Shown: piece by piece, positions 40,972-51,385 of the stretch | How positions within the stretch are numbered: position 1 is the first letter of the stretch | Layout: each line of letters begins with the position of its first letter | NCBI GenBank assembly: GCA_963556145.1 | Contig: OY744463.1 | Span: 6,076,001 to 6,140,000, forward strand | Length of the DNA: 64,000 nucleotides | Direction: 5' to 3' | Source of the DNA: Hygrocybe punicea | Lineage: Eukaryota > Basidiomycota > Agaricomycetes > Agaricales > Hygrophoraceae | Made by a program: the position numbers and the translations under genes | The notes under the pieces: model-generated | The model's database searches: none | What the model was told of the DNA's origin: nothing | The model's input: only the letters and a program-made list of their open reading frames with translations

Positions 40972-42327
40972 TTATGTGGACACATAATAAGTGATGTTCT
41001 TCGTATCCTTGCCATTTGTGAGCAGTTTCCCATCATTATTGCAACGAACGTTGACAAGAATGCCTGGCACCCATCCATTGACATAAGGATGCAATCGTCT
41101 GCAACCCCACCGTCCTTTGGCTGTGACGTAATCCGCATCTGCAATTTCAAAAGGCGCACGTCTCTTGCAAACGAGAACACCTTCTCTGTTGTATTTGAGA
41201 CATCGCAAGACTTTACATGTGTGTATTTGTTCCATTTGTGCCAATTTCAACTCGAATGATTTCAATTCCTGTGCATAATCTGGAAGGGAAGGATCCAGTG
41301 GCCGACTATAGCTAATGTCCTTTTTCTTTGGGATGTTCCTGACAGTGTCCGGTGATTCAAGACCAGGTAAATATGCAAGAAAGTTGTTGTGGATGTAATG
41401 GAGGACTCGTTCCCGAAATGATTCGGTCTTGAGAAGCTCTGCCATTTCATTAAAAGACAGAGTGTGCTTTAACCACAGGAGGATATGAAGATGTAAGGTC
41501 ACCCACCCTTGTGACTCCACAGCGCCAAAATAGGCCGCTACTTCACCCAAGATTCCTTTCCCTGTCTTGATTTTGTTATCCTCCACTTTAATCTGAAACA
41601 GATGTTCTAGTATCACATGAACCATAAAATGGAAGAATTTTCCTGTGGCATATGGATCGTTTGCCACGTTCTGCACACGTCGCTCACGATCGGGACCTGC
41701 ACTAGCAATAAAATGGTCCAGATCAATTTCCTCTCCAGCAAAAACCTGAAGGATTGGATCATGGAGATCGGAAGGATTGATCATCATCCACACCGATGGT
41801 GGACCGTGAAATAATGCTGTCGACCAGATTTGACTTCTCAGCTGATAACGCGCCTGATCAGTGCCCTGAACTCGGCTCACAGCTCCATGTACGTGGCAAC
41901 GTATTTTCTTTACAGCAGGATTAATGATCGGAATGTTAGTGTCCTCTTCCCTTGCCGCCTGTTGTAAATGTTCAGGTGTCAGTGCCATCAAGATCATTGC
42001 ATCACGTTGAAAGTCAGTCCTATTTATTTGAACACAAGCCGTCGCTAATGCTTGACGTCGTTGCAAGATTCCGAACACAACAAAAGGAAAAGTATCATGT
42101 TTTCGAAACCGCCGGTCATGATATTGAAGCGCCCATCTGATGTGTTGTCGAAAATCCACCTGCGTTTCTCGGTCTGCTTCTATTCCACTGGTTCTGTAGG
42201 GAAAGAGGCATGGGAAAGCTTTTTCGAAAAAATTTGGTTTGTCAAGAAAAATCACGTGTTTGTCGTTTATTTGCAGAAAGGGGAGTGCCAAAATCAGAAA
42301 CCGGTTCTCTTCCATGCTTAACCACAT
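40972..42327 (-). pseudogene. Helitron Rep domain (Helitron_like_N), longest intact piece
   Basis: 451 aa open frame. Conserved blocks: KAFPCLFPYRTSGIE (about 36-50), QHIRWALQYHDRRFRKHDTF, FGILQRRQALATACVQINR, LTPEHLQQAA (116-125), QARYQLRSQIWSTALFHGPP (158-177), YFGAVESQGWVTLHLHILLW with the HUH metal-binding His279 and His281, and FRERVLHYIHN. The HUH nuclease nicks DNA to start rolling-circle transposition. The Rep domain is intact as an ORF, but flanking parts of the protein are broken, so I treat it as part of a pseudogene. Confidence 0.85.
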
Positions 42328-44500
42328 AGCCTCCTTCCTTACCTTCTGACCACAGGTTGGCCAGACCCCACATCATCATCTCTGAACAGGTCATGTTTGT
42401 TAGATCCATGTCGATTGCTCCGGAAACGTGCAATGGAATCACTTCAGGTCCTAAATGGTTTCTATATGTTACCTTCAAGAAGGATCAGTGCAACACAGCA
42501 CGCCTTCATTTCCATCAGTATTCTGTCGGCCTTCACTCAAATGACATTCTGGTGTGTTTACTATTTAAAAGTAGTAAATTCTTCAGATCTCAATGTTGTC
42601 AAAAGATCTTACCTATCAAAGGATCATCATGTGAAGGTACATATCTTCCATTCTCCTCATCAAGAACTCCAAGATCCATGGAATGCCGCACAAGACCCAC
42701 CACTTCTTCAGGCACATCATTTTCAGGAAGCTCACAAAGGTTTTCCATCGAGATGTTTACTAGGGATGACCACGGGTTCGTGACGGGTTGGCATGGCCAA
42801 CACCGCACCCATACCCGCTGAACCCGCACCCATAATGGGTACAACCCGTACCATCCATTCTGACCCTCGGTGCCCCGGTTACCCGTACCCGTCCGTCCAA
42901 ACCCATGGTCCCCTGGTTTTTTCGGAGCCAGGGTGTGCCCAAAGTCATCACAAACACCCAGCACACGTCAATTGACGTGGCTGGTTTGTTTTGCGACGGC
43001 TCTGCTGCCCTCGGCCTCTCGACGCACCTGCCAACTTCCACCATCGTCACTGGAACGGCTTGGCCACTGGGCCAGAGCCGACGTCGACGACGTTGGTGTT
43101 GGGTCGTCGTTGTCGCGTTGTGTCGCCGTCGCCGTTGCATCGTGTCGCCATCGCCATTGCGTCGTGTCACCGTTGTCGCCACATCGTGCCGCCGCCGTTT
43201 AGCAATGAAACTAAATAAAAATAATAAAGTAGCAAGCATTAGCACAAGCCAGTTTAATGAGATGATGATAATTGATGTACCTGACAGCCAGAGGGTGGGC
43301 GCACCACCTCACTGGCTGTTTTCCCGGCCATGCATAAACTCGTCATGGTCGTTGTCGTTGTAGTTGTCGTTGTAGTTGTCGTTGTTGCTGTTGTTTTGTG
43401 TTCATAGTTGTCATTGTTGTTGTCGTCATGGTCGTTGTTGTTGTTGTCACGGTTGTTGTTGTAGTCGTTGTTGTAGTGGTCGTCGTGTGTTGACATACCC
43501 GTGAAAACTGCGACACCGCGGGTACGGGTGACGGTATGGTCACGGGTGATGAAACCAAACACCCTACCCGTACCCACGCAACCCGTTTTGGTAATACCGT
43601 GGGTTGACCCAAACCCGTGGTCAACCCTAATGTTTACATGCCCATAATATTTGACGTTAAGAGTTTTTAACCACTGCAGGGCATCATATACCACAGATCA
43701 TCGTACTTTGAATGTTGATCGTAACCAAGTCCGGGGGACCACCGACGTCCCGATGAAAGTTATTGACAGGACCCTCGCCAAAATCTGCAGTTTCTGAGGT
43801 AAAAATTTCCCTTCAATCATGGCCGTTACTCCATCTACATCCAAATCATATGTGCTCACTGTTCCATGCATAGCACTTTGTAACGAGCCCTCCTCAATTC
43901 CTTGGAAACTAACTTTAGGAAATAACTTGAAAACATAGACACAGGGATCATAGAGTGCGACCAGCAATTGTTCCACAAAAGTAAGCTGTTTTAACTCCCA
44001 CGGAATCTCCACCTATCCACAAATGGTTTGCCAGTGAGAATGGTGGTGGAAGCTCTCGACCGTCATTCAAACAACGAATACAATCTTGACATGCGGTTAA
44101 CCATGTGTTTGACATTGACGATCCTGCCTCAACGGCTTGCGGCTTGAGTAAACGACCATGGAACAGATCATGCGCATGGTGGGCGCATTTGGGAACCAAT
44201 CGATGTGAATTCTTCAAGTCCGTTAATTAAACTCGACACAGCCTGTCCTCTTTCACACTAACCTCCTGTGCACAAATCGCACAAATGCCCATCTGAACAG
44301 CTTCATTGGATGTTGCGAAGTAGAAGTCACGGTAACAGTCATGCAATTCAGCATCTGTAGGCAACTCGAGAAACCGAGCTGGGGCTCCCATGATTTCAGT
44401 CAATTTTAATAAGCTTGCATCTTTCTTCATACACTTCCTCTACTTTTCGTTTCCTCCACAACACCTTCATCTCGTTGACTTCATTGACATGCAGCCATTT
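42240..44500 (-). pseudogene. Helitron N-terminal region, split by hAT-4
   Basis: From 44500 leftwards: RRKRKVEEVYEERCKLIKID, GAPARFLELPTDAELHDCY and ICAICAQEVSV (44430-44227), NSHRLVPKCAHHAHDLFHG and ACQDCIRCLNDG (44217-43948), LKQLTFVEQLLVALYDPCVY (44012-43698), DALQWLKTLNVKYYGHVNI up to the hAT, then ISMENLCELPENDVPEEVVG (42760-42599) and GPEVIPLHVSGAIDMDLTNM (42478-42242). Paired CxxC motifs suggest a zinc-binding module. Blocks parallel the plus-strand copy at 24486. Confidence 0.75.
42761..43629. mobile_element. Non-autonomous hAT element hAT-4
   Basis: Starts TAGGGATGACCACGGGTTCG, ends CAAACCCGTGGTCAACCCTA. Target duplication atgtttac at 42753-42760 and 43630-43637; joining the flanks restores the Helitron reading YYGHVNISMEN. 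Subterminal ACCCGTACCCG words, a 16-bp palindrome CACGTCAATTGACGTG at 42964-42979, and GTT/GTC-rich sequence near 43340-43490. No transposase. Confidence 0.9.
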
Positions 44501-44540
44501 TGCCTTGGCAACAGATTGAAGATGCTGGTGAAATGATGAA

Positions 44541-45075
44541 GACCCAATTGCTATTATTTACCGCATGACCACTTCCCTGTTTCATTCGCCGCAACTGAAT
44601 TGGACGGACCCTTGTGAAAGAGCCAATAATTCTTGCAATGTCAAGTGTCGTAGGTCTTGAGCGACCAACATGGTCGTTGTAAAGAGAATGTGACTGAAGT
44701 GGGGGGGAGATGTTTCCAACATGATGGCATCATGATGCCTGCAATCAATGATGTCAACGCTCAGATGACATGATGCCTATGATTACACTAGGACATCGTT
44801 TAACCATCCTCCATATAACGTGCAGTGACAAAAAAAACCCCACATGTCCTCATGTCTCGCAATACTTCAAATGAGTTCCTGCCAGACAAAGAACCTCACG
44901 ACCAAGAAACCCGTTTCCACGAAGACATTGCCAATTGCAGTGCAGGAGCCTGCTCCAATGTAAAGTATGTCCTGTTCATGCGCCACCATCCAATTCTTGT
45001 ATCCATGTCCACTTAAACAGCATCCAAGTACATGGCCTCCCTGCCCCTCTGAAAGCCAACTCCACAGATCAACAA
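44541..45075. other. Unassigned, between Helitron and Helitron-like repeats
   Basis: Small plus-strand ORF 44825-45016 without recognisable domain. The CACTTCC/TGATGCC-rich segment near 44700-44790 has ATGATGCC(T/A)GCAATC words. No confident feature. Confidence 0.35.
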
Positions 45076-46208
45076 CTTGTTTAGTGGGCCAGTGCTGCGC
45101 ATGGCATGAACGAGTTCTTTTTTTCCCCTCTCTACTTCCATGACGACATAAACAATTGTATAAAGCATGTTACATATGGTATAAGATATATATCATATGT
45201 TGTATACTGCCAATTGTTCTAATAAGCCCATCTTTCACCTCAGCAACATGAAAAGTAGAAAAACTAAACTACATAGAGTGTCTTGAGTGTTCATCAACCT
45301 CCTCTATTACTGTCATGTCTTCTGTGCTGTATCATTATATAATATGCTCAGCCATAAAAGAAATGTTGAGGAAGCAATAGGTCAACTGTCAAATACAACT
45401 GTCTCCTAAACATTATGATAATAATTGACTTCCCTTCTCCAGGACCTTGTATGCTGTGCAACAGATGATAACATGAAGACAGCTGTGCTTGGTGATTGGG
45501 CTAATGTTACATATGGCATGAACAAAGTCTTTCTTCTTTTATTGAACTTTTGTTTGTATGATTATTATGAACATCGTAATTTTGCTTGAAATATATAATT
45601 AGCATATAAGATAATGTATATATATGGCAATGTCACATTGAATTTTATGTTTTAAGTAAAAATATCAGTATATTATCTGAGTTAAGCTCATTTCTGCTTA
45701 TATGGCTGATATTTCCATATATAGTAATAGTGGTCACATGTGACTATGACTCCTGTGATCAGCTCAAAATTTAGCATATATCATGTAAAATTACCTTATA
45801 TAGTTAGACTGGTCACATGTGACTATCACCATTGCAATCAGTAAAAAATTTGCTATATAATATCAGAAATTGCCTTATATGATTAGATTGGTCACATGTG
45901 ACTGTCACACCTTGCCCGAAATGGTTATATTAGTCAGCAGTTCAATTTTCAGCTGATTCCGATAAGAATTGAAGTCAGTACGAATATTTTGAATATAATT
46001 TGAAGGTAATATGTCTTTTCTGAGGCAACCCATATTTGGATGCTTATGTAAGCTTGTCCACACATGGCCCCAACATGGTGTTATTTTCTGGTATCAGAAG
46101 TAGAATCATATCTCTTGCCCAAAAAATTTTTGTCTATAGGCGATCAACTTTATTAATTAATTAATCAATTAATTAATTAATTACGAATCCTCACTGAACC
46201 AGGTCTGA
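45076..46208 (+). mobile_element. Non-autonomous Helitron-like element (copy b)
   Basis: Same 5' start (CTTGTTTAGTGGGCC) as copy a and the same interior, with GTCACATGTGAC at 45733, 45812 and 45891 (79-bp spacing). It ends at AGGTCTGA just before the terminal hairpin, where copy c starts, so it is a head-to-tail tandem with a lost 3' end. Confidence 0.8.
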
Positions 46209-47434
46209 CTTGTTTAGTGGGCCAGTGCTGCGCATGGCATGAACGAGTTCTTTTTTTCCCCTCTCTACTTCCATGACGACATAAACAATTGTATAAAGCA
46301 TGTTACATATGGTATAAGATATATATCATATGTTGTATACTGCCAATTGTTCTAATAAGCCCATCTTTCACCTCAGCAACATGAAAAGTAGAAAAACTAA
46401 ACTACATAGAGTGTCTTGAGTGTTCATCAACCTCCTCTATTACTGTCATGTCTTCTGTGCTGTATCATTATATAATATGCTCAGCCATAAAAGAAATGTT
46501 GAGGAAGCAATAGGTCAACTGTCAAATACAACTGTCTCCTAAACATTATGATAATAATTGACTTCCCTTCTCCAGGACCTTGTATGCTGTGCAACAGATG
46601 ATAACATGAAGACAGCTGTGCTTGGTGATTGGGCTAATGTTACATATGGCATGAACAAAGTCTTTCTTCTTTTATTGAACTTTTGTTTGTATGATTATTA
46701 TGAACATCGTAATTTTGCTTGAAATATATAATTAGCATATAAGATAATGTATATATACGGCAATGTCACATTGAATTTTATGTTTTAAGTAAAAATATCA
46801 GTATATTATCTGAGTTAAGCTCATTTCTGCTTATATGGCTGATATTTCCATATATGGTAATAGTGGTCACATGTGACTATGACTCCTGTGATCAGCTCAA
46901 AATTTAGCATATATCATGTAAAATTACCTTATATAGTTGGACTGGTCACATGTGACTGTCACCATTGCGATCAGTAAAAAATTTGCTATACAATATCAGA
47001 AATTGCCTTATATGGTTAGATTGGTCACATGTGACTGTCACACCTTGCCCGAAATGGTTATATTAGTCAGCAGTTCAATTTTCAGCTGATTCCAATAAGA
47101 ATTGAAGTCAGTACGAATATTTTGAATATAATTTGAAGGTAATGTGTCTTTTCTGAGGCAACCCATATTTGGATGCTTATGTAAGCTTGTCCACACATGG
47201 CCCCAACATGGTGTTATTTTCTGGTATCAGAAGTAGAATCATATCTCTTGCCCAAAAAATTTTTGTCTATAGGCGATCAACTTTATTAATTAATTAATCA
47301 ATTAATTAATTAATCAATTAATTAATTAATTACGAATCCTCACTGAACCAGGTCTGATAAAGAACGAGTCTTTTAATAAATTAAAAGAACTCGTAATAAA
47401 GAACGAGTCTTTTAATAAATTAAAAGAACTCGTA
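46209..47434 (+). mobile_element. Non-autonomous Helitron-like element (copy c) with duplicated terminal hairpin
   Basis: Nearly identical to copy b over 1133 bp, then continues through the hairpin. The 39-bp terminal segment ATAAAGAACGAGTCTTTTAA... occurs twice in tandem (47357-47395 and 47396-47434). Palindromes at 46866, 46945 and 47024. Confidence 0.8.
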
Positions 47435-47439
47435 ACAAT

Positions 47440-48061
47440 CCAAACTTCAGATTTGGTGTACAGCACTCACTACGTCGTGTTCGTATCTGGGCGATCTGGT
47501 TCTCATTCAGTCGCTCTGTTGGATGAGAGATGGCCGAACACTTTGACTTGTTGCACCTGAACCACAAAAGAATGAAAATATTGTCACCCCCATCTTGCCG
47601 AGCATGTCTGGAGATGCAGGTGAATCCGCAGAACTTAGCCTTCTCATGCACATTACTGAAGACGACTTTTGGATGATGCTGGACACGATGTGGCGAGGAA
47701 ATGTAGGCGGCACAAAAAGATTTTCTGACATTAAACTCACATGCACGGGCGCTCCCATCTCATCCCCTGCACTCACCGAGGACTTCAACACTGCTGTTTT
47801 GATGATTCAAAAACTGATGACCTCCGCTAAAAATCCCAGATCTGTCAGTGAAGGAATCATTAAGGAAGGCGAAGGCGGCATATCGAAAATCAGATTGCGA
47901 CATCAACCTTTTCATGTGAGCCACATTCGGTCACCCATGATTTGTTGTCATAACACCTTACCTCCTTATCAGAGAGGGTCACTGCCCTCCATCGACAACG
48001 ACTGCCAAGCACGTGGTGAAGCCAACATCGCAGATGAAACAAAGCTTTGTGACTGGCCCGT
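47440..48061 (+). pseudogene. Family X gene copy A, N-terminal half
   Basis: Reads IWCTALTTSCSYLG, MRDGRTL then TGA (47544), LVAPEPQKNENIVTPILPSM, SGDAGESAELSLLMHITEDD, FWMMLDTMWRGNVGGTKRF, ALTEDFNTAVLMIQKLM, RSVSEGIIKEGEGG and DETKLCDWPV. The LTR element at 48062 interrupts it within DWP-VDSDEAR. Homologous along its length to copy B. A lineage-expanded basidiomycete protein seems likely; no named domain recognised. Confidence 0.7.
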
Positions 48062-48216
48062 TGGAGAGGTGCCGATGGGCTAGCAGGGAGTCCTCTAGCT
48101 CAATCGCTAAGCTCGAGTCACTAAGATCAATCCTAATCCTACTGACTACCAAACAGAGCTATCTACTGAATCCAACCGTGGGAAGGTCACGTGATCTACC
48201 AGATCTCCCTACCACA
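48062..48216 (-). repeat. 3' LTR of the small element
   Basis: 155 bp, TG...CA, identical by eye to 50512-50666. Confidence 0.9.
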
Positions 48217-48379
48217 TGTCCCCTCCTCCAAAATGGCAGCGTCCCCGCTGCCAGCGAAAGAGAAAAGAGGGAGACAGAAAGACAAGAAGAGAGATGGAAA
48301 GGAATAACAAAAATGGAAAAGAAATGGACAAGAGTCATATAGGGAAAGCAATGGGAAAAAAGAAGAATATTAAAAATGC

Positions 48380-50248
48380 CTATCTTGGCTTCTTCCAACC
48401 TAGGGCCTGGAGAGCTCTACTCAAGTCTGAGAGACGAGGGTCCTGGTCCCAGTCGAGACAGGTAGATCTCGGGGCAGTTGGGTATGTCGTGTGGAAAGGC
48501 TTCATGAAGATGGGTCGGCCAGGTGCGATGCCAGATGGGTGGGATCGTGTGAATGCTGGACCAGGTGGTCTTGTGTATATGCAGCGAGCTCGAGGGCGTG
48601 CGTGGCGTTGTCGAATACGACGTTGAAGGGTGGCGAAGGGCCGTCGGTTGTCGGAGAAGAGTCCTGAAAGGTCGCGAGGTGGGTATTTGGCTGGGAAAAC
48701 GGGGCGAAGTGGGATCGTCACGGCGTCTTCAGCCCAGTCGAACCGCGTAGGTTGTGCTGGCGTAGACGTTGGGGCGGGGTTGGGCACACGAACGGAGCCG
48801 TCCACGGTCTCCTCTTGGTCCGTCTCGTCGTCGCCTCGGCGCATGCCCCCGTTCGTCTTTGGGGCGGCCTTGCTCGTCTCGCCTCCTCTTGGTGTCGTTG
48901 TCTCCTCTTTCTTCGTGCTGTCTCCTTCCCTCTCATTCCTTTCGTTCGCGTACACGCCGGTTCGTGTTTCGATGTTGCTTGGCTTTGGGGGTCGCATTGG
49001 CGACATCTGGACGGCGACATCGTGTCTTTGGGCTTGCGTGGGCGTGGACTGACTGGGCACTGGTGCCGGCGTGGTGGATTCACGGTCTGAGACGCGTATG
49101 GACGCGTTTTGTAGTGGGGGTGTTGATTCTTGAGCGGGTGGGCTTGTTGGGACACGCTGGGACGCGTTTCTGTGCGTGAACGGGGCCGTTTGGGTGGGCA
49201 TTGGGACATGGAAGGCGTCGCGTTCAGTGTTGGGCGATGGGGAACGTGCTGGGACGTGTGGGGCCATTCTCGTCGCGTGTGTGTGGGCTGGTACTTCGAT
49301 ACGCGGTGGTTCTGATGACGTGGCACGTCCTGGTGCAGCGGGGGTCGTTTTTGGCGAGGGTGGGTAAGCTGGAGCTTGCTGAGACGCGTTTCCGCGTGCG
49401 CGTGGGGCCGTGTGAGCGTTCTTATGTGCACTGGGTGCCAGTGGATGCGCTTGCGGCTCGTCCGTTTGTACTGACGCGAACACGAAGGTGTGTGGGGTCG
49501 TTTGGGCTGACTTTGACGCGTGGCGCGTAGTTTTCGGTGTGGGGGCACAGGTGGGGGCCGGTGATATGTAGACTTGCGGCGTCGTTGACGCAGACGTGTG
49601 GATGGACGGTTCTGTCTGGGTCGACGTGTGGTGTGTCGTTTTCGGAGTGAGCGGGTGAGCTGGGGTTCTGGTTGCGGCTGAGCCGATGGACAGCGTTGTC
49701 TGTATGCTTGTAGCAGTGTAGGCGAGTGCCGTTTGGGTCGACGTGGATGCGTAGATGGGCCGATTATGTTGGGTTGGCGGTTCCGTTTGTGTTGTTGCTG
49801 ATATTTTCACTAGCGGTGTGCTGGTTTGCGCGGTGTCAGGCGATTGGCAGGCTGCATCCGAACAGCCATCGTTGTACCCTTCGGTATAGCCGTCGTATTG
49901 GCCAAAGTCCTTGCCATCCTCATACCCTGCTTCGTATCCTACCAATCGGCCATCGTCATAGGCTCTTCGTTGGTCTTCATCTGCTTTCACGGCTCTTTTG
50001 GATGCTTGTTCGGCTGTTGTCAATTGTCCAAGAGCAAATGCGATCTCGAAAAATTCTTTTAAGGCATTGGCCTTGTCGAATGAAGCGTCGAACTCGTTGA
50101 CGGCAGCTTTGCGGATGTTATCTTTATATTCGACCGTGTATTTGTCTATCGTAGTCGATTCGCTAAGTGTGGTAGCTCGAGTTGGCTTGACATGGTGTGC
50201 GGCTTTTGCTTTCTTTGTAGCAGCTTTTTTGTTGCTGGGGCCTGGCAT
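48380..50248 (-). CDS. Pro/Thr-rich gag-like protein with repeated TQT motifs
   Basis: 622 aa if started at the ATG at 50248 (MPGPSNKKAATKKAKAAHH); the frame is open 27 codons further up, but the basic start parallels MAPKTQNPKTKK of the related element. Residues about 25-110 are helical (EYKDNIRKAAVNEFDASFDK), then Gly/Tyr repeats (GYEAGYEDG, QYDGYTEGYND). The middle is Pro/Thr/His-rich with recurrent TTQTEPP, TSTQTAL, TSIQTT, TSTQTEPS, KSAQTT, ASVQTDE and AVQM. The C-terminus is basic (RRIRQRHARPRAR) and ends DWDQDPRLSDLSRALQALGW. No CCHC knuckle. TQT words resemble dynein light chain LC8 ligands; that role is inference. Confidence 0.65.
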   Translation of the reverse strand: MPGPSNKKAATKKAKAAHHVKPTRATTLSESTTIDKYTVEYKDNIRKAAVNEFDASFDKANALKEFFEIAFALGQLTTAEQASKRAVKADEDQRRAYDDGRLVGYEAGYEDGKDFGQYDGYTEGYNDGCSDAACQSPDTAQTSTPLVKISATTQTEPPTQHNRPIYASTSTQTALAYTATSIQTTLSIGSAATRTPAHPLTPKTTHHTSTQTEPSIHTSASTTPQVYISPAPTCAPTPKTTRHASKSAQTTPHTFVFASVQTDEPQAHPLAPSAHKNAHTAPRARGNASQQAPAYPPSPKTTPAAPGRATSSEPPRIEVPAHTHATRMAPHVPARSPSPNTERDAFHVPMPTQTAPFTHRNASQRVPTSPPAQESTPPLQNASIRVSDRESTTPAPVPSQSTPTQAQRHDVAVQMSPMRPPKPSNIETRTGVYANERNEREGDSTKKEETTTPRGGETSKAAPKTNGGMRRGDDETDQEETVDGSVRVPNPAPTSTPAQPTRFDWAEDAVTIPLRPVFPAKYPPRDLSGLFSDNRRPFATLQRRIRQRHARPRARCIYTRPPGPAFTRSHPSGIAPGRPIFMKPFHTTYPTAPRSTCLDWDQDPRLSDLSRALQALGWKKPR

Positions 50249-50485
50249 GTCGATTGCGAAAAGTAAGAGAGCTGGGATGCAAATGTGAAACGCCAGGACG
50301 CAGGGTGTAAAACGCGGAGACGCAGGCACGAAACCTTAGAGACGCAGAGAGGCAAAGACGCAAAACACGGGAACGCAAAATCACTGAAACGCTAAGACGC
50401 TGGACGCTGAGACACTAAGATACTGAGACAAAAGCACCAAAGAGACTTGGGATGCAACAAGAAAGCAGGAGCAGGCGTGTTAAAG

Positions 50486-50508
50486 GTCGAATCACGCTCT
50501 CATCACCA
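50486..50508 (-). other. tRNA primer binding site of the small element
   Basis: The plus strand reads GGTCGAATCACGCTCTCATC followed by ACCA: a tRNA-like T-loop (GTCGAAT), 5-nt T-stem side, 7-nt acceptor side, discriminator and CCA. The equivalent at 1667-1692 keeps TCTCATCACCA. Confidence 0.65.
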
Positions 50509-50511
50509 CGA

Positions 50512-50666
50512 TGGAGAGGTGCCGATGGGCTAGCAGGGAGTCCTCTAGCTCAATCGCTAAGCTCGAGTCACTAAGATCAATCCTAATCCTACTGACTACC
50601 AAACAGAGCTATCTACTGAATCCAACCGTGGGAAGGTCACGTGATCTACCAGATCTCCCTACCACA
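50512..50666 (-). repeat. 5' LTR of the small element
   Basis: 155 bp, followed on the minus strand by TCG and the primer site at 50486-50508. Confidence 0.9.
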
Positions 50667-51010
50667 CCGTGGACAGTGATGAAGCTCGCAACGTGCTTGA
50701 AGGGATGGAAGGTGTTTACTTCATCAAACCTTTACCAGCATATAACATTGACCGAGACCTCATTGGTCCACGAGATTACATTGACACCTTGAAGGGAGCA
50801 ACCGTCGCGGCCCATTTCACACTTCAAAAATTCCTGGTCAGAGAGAAAGGCCACACGAGCCGTGGCATTTTTGTTGCAGACATTGTCTCCCTCTGAGTCA
50901 TCCTACCTCCCACGCGCACCTCTCAGTCCAACACGAAGAAACGTCTCTTCAAAAAAGACCCTTTCAAAATTGACGATAGCATCAAGGGCAAACAGAAACA
51001 AAAAATGTGA
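50667..51010 (+). pseudogene. Family X gene copy A, C-terminal half
   Basis: Continues VDSDEARNVLEGMEGVYFIK, NIDRDLIGPRDYIDTLKGAT, HFTLQKFLVREKGHTSRGIF, VADIVSL then TGA, VILPPTRTSQSNTKKRLF and a basic end KGKQKQK with stop at 51008-51010. Copy B has Cys at the TGA position (SLCVILPP). Confidence 0.7.
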
Positions 51011-51385
51011 AGAAGATGAAGCTCAGTTACTGACGAAACAGTATTCTTGTACCGTCACTACCAACTACTTGTGGGTTAAATAACTATGCACACCTTTTCA
51101 TGATCATTTACAACCCACATAAAAAATTAACAAAACCCAGAATGTACCTGTGAAAAGTTCAAATTCACCATAAGGAGTCCCACTCCTTCCCTTCAAATGT
51201 TGTCACCCGTTTTCCTGCACTCATACATAAACCACCTCGCTCACCATAAAACAGCATTAAAAAAAATTAACCTCTGTAGTATATTTGATGCATATGAAGA
51301 TACTGGAGCATTGATCGTTAGTCACAACTACCTCTACCAAACCTGACCCACCACATGTGAACTCCTTTCGGACACACTATATGAG

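Larger units (their letters stand above)
36058..44540 (-). mobile_element. Decayed autonomous Helitron (minus strand)
   Basis: From right to left: N-terminal region with Cys motif (44430-42240), Rep/HUH domain (42327-40972), Helitron linker and PIF1-like helicase (40428-37872), then unassigned sequence and a RecQ-like fragment. hAT-4 interrupts the N-terminal part. Terminal TC/CTRR ends were not identified, so the limits are those of recognisable coding sequence. Several stops and shifts; no longer functional. Confidence 0.75.
48062..50666 (-). mobile_element. Small ORF-bearing LTR element without pol (TR-GAG/LARD-like)
   Basis: Two 155-bp direct repeats, apparently identical, beginning TGGAGAGG and ending ACCACA (48062-48216 and 50512-50666). 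On the minus strand a tRNA-type primer site TGGTGATGAGAGCGTGATTC follows the right LTR after three bases, and a purine tract GGAGGAGGGGACA precedes the left LTR. It carries one intact long ORF and no RT or integrase. The target (family X, reading DWPVDSDEA) is restored if ccgt is the duplication. It is recent and presumably mobilised by an autonomous relative. Confidence 0.85.

Noticed and set aside
43254..43694. Asn/Asp-rich and Thr-rich ORFs near 43340-43500
   Set aside because: They read a GTT/GTC-rich repeat across the end of hAT-4; the 3' parts are the Helitron frame in another phase.
49130..49548. Plus-strand ORFs and the 276-aa alternate minus frame over the small LTR element
   Set aside because: Antisense or shifted readings of the Pro/Thr-rich ORF; high-GC low-complexity sequence opens several frames.
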